IMG/VR virus record: IMGVR_UViG_3300009159_000056
Coordinates: 1-64,000 of that record
DNA length: 64,000 bases
Direction: 5' to 3' (one strand)
Origin: a virus
A program made the position numbers and the translations under genes. The notes below the pieces were generated by a model, which did no database searches, was not told the DNA's origin, and worked only from the letters and a program-made list of their open reading frames with translations. Below are positions 33,039-43,000 of this stretch, in pieces; the stretch's first letter is position 1, and each line of letters starts with the position of its first letter.

Positions 33039-35555
33039 TTACACCTGCAATGCTATTGCTCTCATATCTTTCGCTCTTGGAAAGACCGCTGTTCCTTCAG
33101 AAACAGGAACAATCTTAATAGCGAAAGATTTATATGAATCGAATATAGCGTATTTATTATTCATGTATCTAACGATATTACTGTTATCGCTGAACACAAA
33201 AGCTTGGCGCTTGTCGATAAGATCTGGAATCACGCCAAACGCTGCATTAGCAATATCAAATGGAGGGGTTTCTTCCAAACGAACCTTAGTAGTATCAGCA
33301 GCATTAATTCTGATTATTTTACCAGTAAAAAATTTAGTCGATTCGATATCTTTTAAATATATAATATCATTTTGATTAATTTGTTCTGAAGAACTGATAG
33401 TAATCCAATTACTTGTAGAATTACATGTGCAAGAATTAGCAAATAGTTCTACGCTTCTTGGTAAACCATATTCTAGTTCGAGGAAATCATCAACGTTCGC
33501 AGTACTACTTAACATTGAAGGTGATGATATTTCTACAAGTTTAGTCCAGTATTTGCTATCAAATTTTTGTACATCTTCTCTGTTTTGAAATCTTGCATAT
33601 ACTAAGAAATCTGTAGTTGCAGGACGGTAAGCAGTTAGGAAAACACGAATGTCTTCGGCGTCTTGACCTTCAGCAAGAACAACGTTCTTCGAAATATAAC
33701 GAGAAGTTCCTGTATAGTTTGCATTGTAATTTTCGCTAAAATAACTATATTCTTGTGCAATAGTATTGACAGAATAATCATCTGTTTTTAACAAATCATA
33801 ACTTGAATTGGCTGTAAAAAATCCTGTAACGTCAGTAATAACGATTAAATTCGGTGTTACGTTATCAACATATCCTCTTCCAGATACGTGGCCAGTACTA
33901 TCATTTTTCTGCATGATATAATCACCAATAGTAAATGGATTATCTTCCACTACCATTTTAAATCCATAAAGCTTTTCTTTTGGCACGATTTGATTAGAAG
34001 TAAACGTTGCCATTCTAGAAGCGCCGACGTCGATATATGGCGAAATTTTATTGTTTGACGTAGTCATTGCAGAATAAACTTGAATAGTAGTATCACCTTT
34101 TCTGCCAGGAGGTAATGCATTATACTCATTACTTCTTGACATTAGTGATCTTGGATAATCATACAATTCTTTTTCAACATTATTAGTAAGTGGGATAGGT
34201 TCAGAATCCATTGTTTTATTTGGACCACTAGCACCAACAAACGACCAAGAAGTATTAGTTTGTGGAGGCGCTATGTCAGCAAATTGAGGAACAATAGCGG
34301 TGTAAGAGCTATTATATACGCTAGTAACTTTAATAGATGCGCCGGAAACAAGACCAATAATATACTTTCCTCTAGAATTACTGAAATTTACAGTAGTATT
34401 AGAAGTAACGTTGTCTACGATAAATTTAACGACGTTTGGATTTATCGGATCATCTTCAATTTTTATCCCACCATATAGTAATTCTGCTCCACCCAGGCCA
34501 CCAGCTCCGCCTCTGATAGCTCCAAATAAACAGTTGCCGTCAGAAAATCTAGCATTCGCACGAATTCTTAAAGTAGTGCCATCAATTATTTCAGTTACTG
34601 TACCAACCTGTATAGTTGAACGATCATTTGCTCCAACAAAAATTAATTGGTTTGTTGCAGAAGAAAATGTATTAGTAAAAGGAACAGTAATAGTGTTCGA
34701 ACCTGCTGTAGTAATTACGCTGTCATAAACCGAGGTGATGACAGCGTTCGCATTAGAAACAAACCCCTTTACTTGATATGAAGTAACAAAGGTACCAACA
34801 CAATTTGTTAGTTTAAGATTAGTTTGATTAGCAGTCGCTATAACAGCTGTTGCAACATTACTACCAGTACTGTTAGCTTGAAATATTTTCTCACCAACAG
34901 TAAATGCTCCTGTATTAGAAGACATAATCAATCTAGCGAAACTGTAGTTGTTATTAGATACCACTACTCGTTCTCTAGGATAAAAACTACCGATTTTTTC
35001 TTTGCCCATTATATAATCTGATCTTTTTGATGTAAATGCTGCTACACCAGAAGTAGCTGTAAAATCAGCTCTGTATAATTTAAATTTTATATCTTCTGTT
35101 TGAACTGCAGTAAATTGAAGATCATTAGATGATAAGAATAAAGTACCAGTATCATTATTAGTTTTGATTGGGCTACCAGTCGTTACGTCGATAGCAGGTG
35201 CGTCTTTCGTGCCAATTATATCAGCTGTCCAAATAGTATAATCTGGGTTACCGCCGTCTGGTATAATTACAATTGCATATGAAGTACCAGAATGTAAAAA
35301 TAATGGAGCATTAAAAGGTACATATGTTGAAACAGAAGCGTCATCGCTAATTTTAACGTCGGCAGCAGCTAATTTAGTTCTACCAAGAGGAAGAACGTAT
35401 TTTGTTGGATTGCCATTATCTGTATCGCGAATTTCTACTGTAATACCTAAACTATCGCTTTTAGATGCAAAAAATAATTCAAGGCTGGTTAAATAAATGC
35501 CAGCAACACCGTTATCAGGTTCGTTAACATAAAATGTTTGTGCAATTGGTTTCAT
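33039..35555 (-). CDS. Large virion structural protein with C-terminal beta domains
   Basis: 838 residues. It starts MKPIAQTFYVNEPDNGVAGI and continues LTSLELFFASKSDSLGITVE, a domain that in many T4-like marine phages is the C-terminal half of one very large structural protein. Here it is a separate gene after the DUF4815-type gene, so a gene split or fusion difference is likely. It contains two or more copies of a module of about 60 residues (FTVGEKIFQANSTGS with KLTNCVGTF; FTIGDYIMQKNDSTG with VITDVTGFF) also present in the gp8-, gp7- and gp53-like proteins. Probably baseplate or fibre-network component. Confidence 0.75.
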   Translation of the reverse strand: MKPIAQTFYVNEPDNGVAGIYLTSLELFFASKSDSLGITVEIRDTDNGNPTKYVLPLGRTKLAAADVKISDDASVSTYVPFNAPLFLHSGTSYAIVIIPDGGNPDYTIWTADIIGTKDAPAIDVTTGSPIKTNNDTGTLFLSSNDLQFTAVQTEDIKFKLYRADFTATSGVAAFTSKRSDYIMGKEKIGSFYPRERVVVSNNNYSFARLIMSSNTGAFTVGEKIFQANSTGSNVATAVIATANQTNLKLTNCVGTFVTSYQVKGFVSNANAVITSVYDSVITTAGSNTITVPFTNTFSSATNQLIFVGANDRSTIQVGTVTEIIDGTTLRIRANARFSDGNCLFGAIRGGAGGLGGAELLYGGIKIEDDPINPNVVKFIVDNVTSNTTVNFSNSRGKYIIGLVSGASIKVTSVYNSSYTAIVPQFADIAPPQTNTSWSFVGASGPNKTMDSEPIPLTNNVEKELYDYPRSLMSRSNEYNALPPGRKGDTTIQVYSAMTTSNNKISPYIDVGASRMATFTSNQIVPKEKLYGFKMVVEDNPFTIGDYIMQKNDSTGHVSGRGYVDNVTPNLIVITDVTGFFTANSSYDLLKTDDYSVNTIAQEYSYFSENYNANYTGTSRYISKNVVLAEGQDAEDIRVFLTAYRPATTDFLVYARFQNREDVQKFDSKYWTKLVEISSPSMLSSTANVDDFLELEYGLPRSVELFANSCTCNSTSNWITISSSEQINQNDIIYLKDIESTKFFTGKIIRINAADTTKVRLEETPPFDIANAAFGVIPDLIDKRQAFVFSDNSNIVRYMNNKYAIFDSYKSFAIKIVPVSEGTAVFPRAKDMRAIALQV

Positions 35556-35580
35556 TTTTTTACCTTCTATGAATACTTTA

Positions 35581-35588
35581 TATTTATC
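35581..35588 (-). promoter_or_regulatory. Possible late promoter (GATAAATA)
   Basis: A minus-strand GATAAATA just before the 838-residue gene (ATG at 35555), overlapping the gap after the 1496-residue gene. It has one mismatch to TATAAATA at the first position. Confidence 0.45.
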
Positions 35589-38500
35589 TTATTCATCGCC
35601 ATCATCGTCATCATCATCATCATCATCATCATCTTCGCCCTCGCATGAGCAATCATCATCGTCACCATCATCATCTTCATCCCCATATGCACTTTCTATG
35701 CCGCCACCACTAGATTCCCATGCGCTTGCAGTATAGTCTGAAACATCTTTAGTTTCTGTTACTGTTGTAGGGGTTACTACTGTATTATTATTAACGACAC
35801 TAGTATTATTAACAACGTTAGTAACTGTAGTATGATTTTCTGTTATGTGATTAGTTATGTTATTAGTTATGTTATTGGTAACTCTGTTATCATTGAATAT
35901 GTTAATTACAGGTTCAATTTTTGGACCCTGCTCAACTTCTAATGTAACATTGTTATCTGTTGTAGTAGTTTTAATTTCTTTTTCATCATATACTTCATGG
36001 GAAGATAAAACAACATCTCTTGTACGTAGGGTTGCTTGTCCTTTACCAACAGAAAGTTTGCTAGCATAATATGTACCAATCGCTTGTGTAGTGATGTTAT
36101 TAAATTTAGTAGTTAAATTATCAACATCACAAAGCATAAAGGTCAATTCTTCTGCTTGGAACTGGCTAGGAGGAATCAGAAAATAACCATAGATAGTACC
36201 ATCATTACCAACCTTTAGAGGAGCGCCGCCACCAGCTATGTACTCTCTTGAACCGACAGTAAAATACAAATCTGTTAACATACACCAACCAGTAACGTCG
36301 ATGTTATTGAAATATGCATAAAGTCTAGCTCCAGGCTTCAATCCAGTAGCGCTAAATTTTATTCTTGCACTTTGGATGTAAGGCATTATACTTACATCTG
36401 TAACAAATTCTCCAAGTTTAATGTCAGTAGTTTTAGGAGCAGTAAGATCTAATATAGTGCCAGTTGTAGTTTGTTTAGTTGTAGTAGTGGTGGTAGTTTT
36501 TTGGTTAAACGTTTTATAAACATTACCTTGAGCGTCAGTTTGTCTACTAGTTTCTGTTTTATCGCCAACAGAAGGTGTAGATTTAGAAGAATTAGGAACA
36601 GTTTCCCAATTACCCCATTGAGTACCCCAAGCCTTCTTTAGATTAATCCAGTTCGAAGCTAAATCTAACGTATCACTAACAGTTGGAGTATCTTTTAATG
36701 ATGGCGATGTTTGATAATTTGGTGTTAAAGTTACACTAGATTTATAAACGAATATATTTCCTTCAACACAATTACGGACCTTGCTAGCATAATTTTGCGC
36801 AATCCATCCTACCTGTTTATAATTTAACATTACGTATGGTCCAACCTGGACAGTATTAACGCTTAATTCTGGATCGTAATCAAAAACTTCTTGTCTTTGT
36901 GCAAATCTTGGACGAAGCTCTCCTTTGGAAATACTAATATTATAATTTGGATCTAAAGTATCTCCAACATCATGTCCGTTAAATGGGTCAACAAGCATAC
37001 CGTTTTTAAAACGATTTAGACCTGTAGTATCATTTTTAACCAACATATTTGAAGTTGATTGTTCAAGAAGATTAAGCGATGTATAATATTCTAAGTTATC
37101 AATTCTCTGCGCCAACGTGCCAATTTCTTGCATCGTGTAGCGTTTATTTTGAGTAATCTTAGTAGTGATAGAATAATCATATCTATCAAGCAGTTTAGCT
37201 TGTCTTGGTGTCAAAGAAGGATATGGCGGTATAGTTATTATACCGAGAGCCATAGTTCCAGTAGGTTTAACTGGTGGAGAAGGTCTTGCATTTGATACGC
37301 CTTCAACTATTTTAAACTGACCTTTAATATCAATTACTGCAAGATCTTTTCTTGGTAGATAATGCACAACGTCTGCTGACCAATTTGAATCAGGAGAAGG
37401 CAGATAAGAGCCAGCTGGAAGAATATCTAATCCAACGTTGACAGGGTTTACAGATGCGCTAGCTTCATTTTGAGTAACAGTAGAAACATTTTGAACGAAA
37501 GGACGGAAGTCTACGCAGTCTCTAAGATCATAAGTTATGTTTTTTCTAGATACTACTTTTGGAATTTCTGCAGTAGTAATAGCTGTAGTGTTTGCAAGAT
37601 TAACATCATCAATAGGATATGAATTGGCAGTGAAGAATCCAACGCCTTGTGATCTATCATGAGTAAATAAGTTTAAATCAATTAACATAGTTGATTTAGC
37701 TGACAATACTCCTGTTGAGCCTGTCTTCAATCTTATGTAACTATAACCATATACATTTTCTGATTGATTGTCTTCAAAAATAAATCCGCTTGATGAATCA
37801 GGAGCATTAGTAGAATTAGCGTATGTGTCTTCGACATTAGAAATATAAATGCCATTAATTTTTTGTACGTCGCCAAGACCTAATGACCATGTTGGGAAAA
37901 TAGCGCCATTACCATTAGGATGCGTTTTGCAATTAATCTTAACGAATGCATTTTTGACAATATTTTTCTTAATCGAAATAGCATTAGTTCTTTTAATATC
38001 GTGGTAAATTGCAGTTGATAAAGTAGTTAATAATGTGTCACCTAGAGTATAGGTAGCAGTGCTACCAGAAATACTAATTGATCTGTTAGGCTGAGTAAAA
38101 TCAATTGGAATGCCAGATATAAATGCTTTGTAGTGAGCGTTCGCACTAACACTGGTTTCAAGACCAGTTTTTAATGTTATTTGGCTGGCGCTATCAACAC
38201 TAGCAATTTCATAATATTCGCCATTAATACGGATCATATCACCAGATCTGTATTCAGTATCGAAATGAGGTGAGCTAGTTGCAGTTATTGTTGTAGCGCC
38301 ACTACTAGCAGTAATATTACCTGATTTTACTGTAGAAACAGCATTTGCTGTTGGTATTACGACGAATGATTCTGCTTCTGCTCTAGAAATTGGATCGCCT
38401 GAAACATTAAATTGTTCTGCACCAGAGCCATCTACTGGACTTGGCAAATTAGAAGTCATAATGCCAGTAGTTTGAATAGAAGATGTTGCTTTATTTCTAT

Positions 38501-40079
38501 AAACATAAGATGCAGCGGTAATACCGTCTGGTTTAACAGCCGACTGACCCATTGGGAAAATCAAAGTATTCAACATTGGTTCTTGGACACTAGAAATATC
38601 TGCATCAAGAGTAGCATTTTTAGTTGGGATAATGTCTGCAACAGCTCTTACTGCGCCATTATAACGTATGATGCTTTTAACATTAGCAAAATTTTGACCA
38701 TTATCCATAATGATACCAGTCAAGTATAATCTATATACAGCGTCTGCTGTACCAATTATACCAGATTCATATGCTACGCCTTTTACGATAGCTTCACCAA
38801 TTTTAGCTGTACCGTGAGCTACACCGAGATATTCGCGCCCGCTAACAGCTGTCTTATAAGCATTACCATGAAGTTCAACTGTAGCGATATTTTCTGAATC
38901 GAAATCGCCACAAAATTCTTTAACGTAAACATAATTACCATAGTTTGCGCTAAGTGTTTGTTGTGAAATAAGCTCTGTATCAGTGCCTTTTCTTAGATTA
39001 ATTCTATTATTGTTAACATACTCAACTCTATAACCTTCTACGTAACCAATACCTCTTGATGATAGAAGGTTTACGTAATCATGATAGTTAACATCGTCTG
39101 CATTTTTTGCACTGGTAGAAAGCAAAAATGGTGAAACAATATAATTACCATTAGTTTCATATGTTCTTTTAGCTAACTGTTTACCAAGAGCGGCATATTC
39201 GGCTGTATCCTTGATACTTACAGGAACGCCATCTTTAAAATCTACAAGAGAGAAAAATGAAGTATTACTAGTAGCTTCAGTAGTAACAGCTGTATAAAGA
39301 GTTGGAATTAATTGCAAGCGGTGAGCGCCTGGTGCAGCATAGTTAGGTGCGCCAGCGGCATTATCTAACAATGAAGTATCAGCTTCTGGAGTAACAATAT
39401 TTTCAATACTATTAAAACCAATTGAAATATTGTTTGGAGAATTGCTATATTTTGATACAATTAATGTTTGTGGTCTTACATTAACGAAGAAACCTTTTTG
39501 GAAAATTACACCCTGTGTAGTTGTGAAGGCGTACCCCTTACCGGTAGACGCTATAACAGTTGCAACAGTAATGTTACCTACAATTGAAGTGGTATTTGCA
39601 GGATCTGTATTGCCCGATAGTACAAGTACTTCATTATTAGAAAATATATTTTGGATACTTCCGTTAGGGAAAGTACCAACGTTATTGTATTTGATGTAAA
39701 TGGTATTAAGGTCTGGGTCTCTAGCAGAAAATCCTGATGCAGTATTAACGATGATAGCTGTTAGGCCATTAGTATTATAAACATATCTACTTTGAAAGTC
39801 AGATATGTTAGCGATAGCTGTACCATTAGAATATGCATCATTAATTTTTACATAATCATAGTTTTTATCGAAAGTAAAAGAACAACCTTCAATTACCGAA
39901 CCTTCTGTGAAAATATGACGACCAAATTTATCAATTTGGTCTTGCAAAATAGTTTGCATCTGATTAAGTTCACGAGTTTGTACGGCTGTTCCTGGTCTGT
40001 AAAGAACTCTATAAAAGTTCTTATCGACAGCAAAATCATCATAATAAGGACTACGTGATAAGTCTGTTTGTAATGCCAT
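35589..40079 (-). CDS. DUF4815-type giant virion structural protein
   Basis: 1496 residues. The N-terminus SPYYDDFAVDKNFYRVLYRP and GTAVQTRELNQMQTILQDQI, then FGRHIFTEGSVIEGC, is the start seen in DUF4815 proteins of T4-like marine phages, thought to be baseplate or peripheral structural proteins. Near the C-terminus (residues about 1385-1430) an Asn/Ile/Thr-rich segment (VTNNITNNITNHITENHTTV) looks like a trimeric Asn-lined stalk. The last about 40 residues are almost all Asp/Glu with a C-S-C. The acidic run is encoded by a CAT/GAT microsatellite. It is followed closely by the 838-residue gene that probably completes the complex. Confidence 0.82.
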   Translation of the reverse strand: MALQTDLSRSPYYDDFAVDKNFYRVLYRPGTAVQTRELNQMQTILQDQIDKFGRHIFTEGSVIEGCSFTFDKNYDYVKINDAYSNGTAIANISDFQSRYVYNTNGLTAIIVNTASGFSARDPDLNTIYIKYNNVGTFPNGSIQNIFSNNEVLVLSGNTDPANTTSIVGNITVATVIASTGKGYAFTTTQGVIFQKGFFVNVRPQTLIVSKYSNSPNNISIGFNSIENIVTPEADTSLLDNAAGAPNYAAPGAHRLQLIPTLYTAVTTEATSNTSFFSLVDFKDGVPVSIKDTAEYAALGKQLAKRTYETNGNYIVSPFLLSTSAKNADDVNYHDYVNLLSSRGIGYVEGYRVEYVNNNRINLRKGTDTELISQQTLSANYGNYVYVKEFCGDFDSENIATVELHGNAYKTAVSGREYLGVAHGTAKIGEAIVKGVAYESGIIGTADAVYRLYLTGIIMDNGQNFANVKSIIRYNGAVRAVADIIPTKNATLDADISSVQEPMLNTLIFPMGQSAVKPDGITAASYVYRNKATSSIQTTGIMTSNLPSPVDGSGAEQFNVSGDPISRAEAESFVVIPTANAVSTVKSGNITASSGATTITATSSPHFDTEYRSGDMIRINGEYYEIASVDSASQITLKTGLETSVSANAHYKAFISGIPIDFTQPNRSISISGSTATYTLGDTLLTTLSTAIYHDIKRTNAISIKKNIVKNAFVKINCKTHPNGNGAIFPTWSLGLGDVQKINGIYISNVEDTYANSTNAPDSSSGFIFEDNQSENVYGYSYIRLKTGSTGVLSAKSTMLIDLNLFTHDRSQGVGFFTANSYPIDDVNLANTTAITTAEIPKVVSRKNITYDLRDCVDFRPFVQNVSTVTQNEASASVNPVNVGLDILPAGSYLPSPDSNWSADVVHYLPRKDLAVIDIKGQFKIVEGVSNARPSPPVKPTGTMALGIITIPPYPSLTPRQAKLLDRYDYSITTKITQNKRYTMQEIGTLAQRIDNLEYYTSLNLLEQSTSNMLVKNDTTGLNRFKNGMLVDPFNGHDVGDTLDPNYNISISKGELRPRFAQRQEVFDYDPELSVNTVQVGPYVMLNYKQVGWIAQNYASKVRNCVEGNIFVYKSSVTLTPNYQTSPSLKDTPTVSDTLDLASNWINLKKAWGTQWGNWETVPNSSKSTPSVGDKTETSRQTDAQGNVYKTFNQKTTTTTTTKQTTTGTILDLTAPKTTDIKLGEFVTDVSIMPYIQSARIKFSATGLKPGARLYAYFNNIDVTGWCMLTDLYFTVGSREYIAGGGAPLKVGNDGTIYGYFLIPPSQFQAEELTFMLCDVDNLTTKFNNITTQAIGTYYASKLSVGKGQATLRTRDVVLSSHEVYDEKEIKTTTTDNNVTLEVEQGPKIEPVINIFNDNRVTNNITNNITNHITENHTTVTNVVNNTSVVNNNTVVTPTTVTETKDVSDYTASAWESSGGGIESAYGDEDDDGDDDDCSCEGEDDDDDDDDDDDGDE
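35609..35632 (-). repeat. GAT trinucleotide microsatellite coding poly-Asp
   Basis: Eight consecutive CAT triplets on the plus strand (GAT codons on the minus strand) at the extreme 3' end of the 1496-residue gene. In-frame slippage would change poly-Asp length only. Confidence 0.85.
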
Positions 40080-40087
40080 ATTTTCCT

Positions 40088-43000
40088 CTAAAACTTAATA
40101 ATCAAATTAATTTTTTCTTTAGACGTGCTAGATTTAGTTATAGGAGCTATATTTTCGAAATAAACTATCGATCCACTATCTCTTACTAACTCAGGATAAA
40201 TGATGGTAGAAGCTACTTGATTTCTACCAACTGCGCCACTTTGATCGCCAACAATTATATAAGTTCCTTGCTGGAATCTATTACCTTTAACATCGTTTAA
40301 AATTAGAACAGGATATACATTAGTAATAGTAGCAGCGATATCTACATTATTTAGTATTGTGTGACCAGCCACGAAACTACCATTTTTCGCTGTTACTCTT
40401 AAATATGTAGTATTAGCATATGTTACAAGACCTGTAGCGCCAGTAGTTTCATCAGTTATTTCATTACCGATATTAAATGAGCCGCCTTCATCAATATTTT
40501 CATATACAATATCGATATCTTGGTCGGTATTAAATACGTAACCAGAAGCTTGAACGATATCCTGCGTAACTCTTTCGCCTACTACATAAGAACCAGTATT
40601 AGATGTTAAAGTTAAACGTGCAACCTGAGAAAATTTTCTGCCGAAACTAGAACTAGATTCGATAGTGTTATTTACTGTGTAGATGGCTGTAACATCTGCA
40701 TAAGCATTGATAGCGGCGTCATACACCACATCATTGATGTCAAATCGACCAGAAACATCAGTAAGTTTCAGTACAGTGTTATTAGCTTCTATTACATGAC
40801 CATAAGCATTGGAAGTAATTTCAGAAACAATTTCTACGTCAGATGCAATAAAATTAGCTACATTGGCAACTATAACGTTAGCTGTAGTACCAGTAGATAA
40901 ACCTATAATGTCATCAGCGCCAATATCTTCAACGAAATTACCTACAGTGTTTTTAAGATGAAGGAAAGTGCTGTTAGCAAATTCGATAATGCCAGCGGCG
41001 GAAGAATTTGATTGTACACAATATTCTCCAACTTCAAATCCAGGTCCATCAATATTTTCATATGTCAAATCAATGCGAGTGTAATTTTCGATATGTACTG
41101 ACACATCTTCAAACAATGGATTTTCGATAATACCGACTTTACGGTAGCTACCGAATACTGGGAATTTATAGCCTTCGTTTTCGCCCGTGTCAATAGTCAT
41201 TGAAATACCAGCGTAACGAGCGCCTAATTCTTTATATGGATTATAACCATGACCAGATAACGGAGAAATAACAGGCTCAGCTAAAGCTCCATAACCAAAA
41301 ATATTATTAGAAGTTATGCTGATGTTAGCGTAAGTATAATTGTTACCAGGATTTAAAACAACAACGGATGTAACATCATTAGCCGAACCAAAGGTAGAGT
41401 TAACTACAGAATACGCAAGAGCACCTTCGCCATCACCAGTAATAGTAACAGCTGGTGAAATTATATATTCCGTTAGTTCGTTAGGGATACGATAAGAAGC
41501 AATCAAATCTGCATTGGCAACTTCAACTAATTCTGGTAATGTTTTTACTGATATTCTTTGACCAGAAATAAATCTACCTTCAGGCGATTCTAATGTTATA
41601 TTCGGGAAAGAAATTTGAGTATCGATATGAGCTTTTTGCAAGCTAGAAACGCCACGGATAAAATTATTTGGACCTGTTTCAAACGTACCAATAACTGCTG
41701 ATAAAATAATAGTGCTGGTATTACAGAAAGAAATAATACCATTTGCAGTTTGTTTAACATCGTTTTCGCCGACCATGTCAACTCTTTCACCTATAGTGAA
41801 TAGCAAACTGTTTATCGAAGAATTGCTGTAAGTTAAAGTAACGCTAGTTAAGTTGGTATTAGAAATTATGCCATTAGCTAATGTATATGCTGCAGAAGTT
41901 GGCATGGCAGCATATGGCACAGAGTAAATACTGTTAGATGTAGCGTTTGTAGCTAATGGATAATTAACAGTAATTACACTGCTGTTAACTGCCAACACAC
42001 GACGAATATTTTTAGTAGTGTCAACACCGACTCTTAGATAATCACCAACAGCAAATTCAGAAACGAATGATGGTGGAGTAGTACTGTTAGCTGTTATTAC
42101 GTAAGTTAAAATAGATACATTTGCAGTAGCTGTTTCGCCAGTAAATGAATGTCCAGATTCTGTTAAACCTTTAGTAAGAGATATTGGAGTACCACCACCG
42201 GAAGTAGATATTTTAAATCCTGAGCTATTGGCAGATACAACAAAATAATAGTTCCCGCTCGCGAGTCCCGCCAGAGCAGTATTACCAGAAGCTACAAGGT
42301 ATTTTACTGTATCGTCGTTAGCGAAAAGAGAACTATTAGACCCAAGGCTAATGAAATTACTTACTGAGTTAACAGAACTGTTAGAGTTAAAATATATTGG
42401 AGCTGGTGGATTGATAGCAATTACTGGATCTAATACATAACCACTACCGCTATTAGCGATGTTAATCGCACTGATTCTGCCTGTTGAATTAGATTGCGCA
42501 TTTGCTACAGCGCCAGCGCCAACACCAGCAATTTCATCCGGATTGATAGTTATAGTTGCAATAGAATTAGCATTGTAACCAGATCCAGGATTAATTACTA
42601 CACCTGATCTTACAACATTAGTTTTAATATCTACTCTACCCGTTTTTAATACTGCACTTTGAACAGTATTGTAAAACGGTAGATTAGCTACGAAATCAGA
42701 AGTACTTGATTTTACAGTTTTAAGTTGAGTAACATTGGCGCTAATAATTTTCCCAGTCGCAACAGTATCTGACTGTATTATGGTTTCGCCGATATTGAAA
42801 AACCCTTTTTGATAAAGGTACGATAGTGTATCAATTCTTTGAGTTACTAGTAACCCAGTATTAAAACCAGCTTCTGTTCCGTCGAAATTAGTTAAATTTA
42901 ATACTACTGAAGTTTCAAATGGTTCTGGTACAGTAACAAGTCTGTTTGGACCGTTATAGTTAATGATATTTCTTATTTGCCCGCTACCGAATCCTGATTT

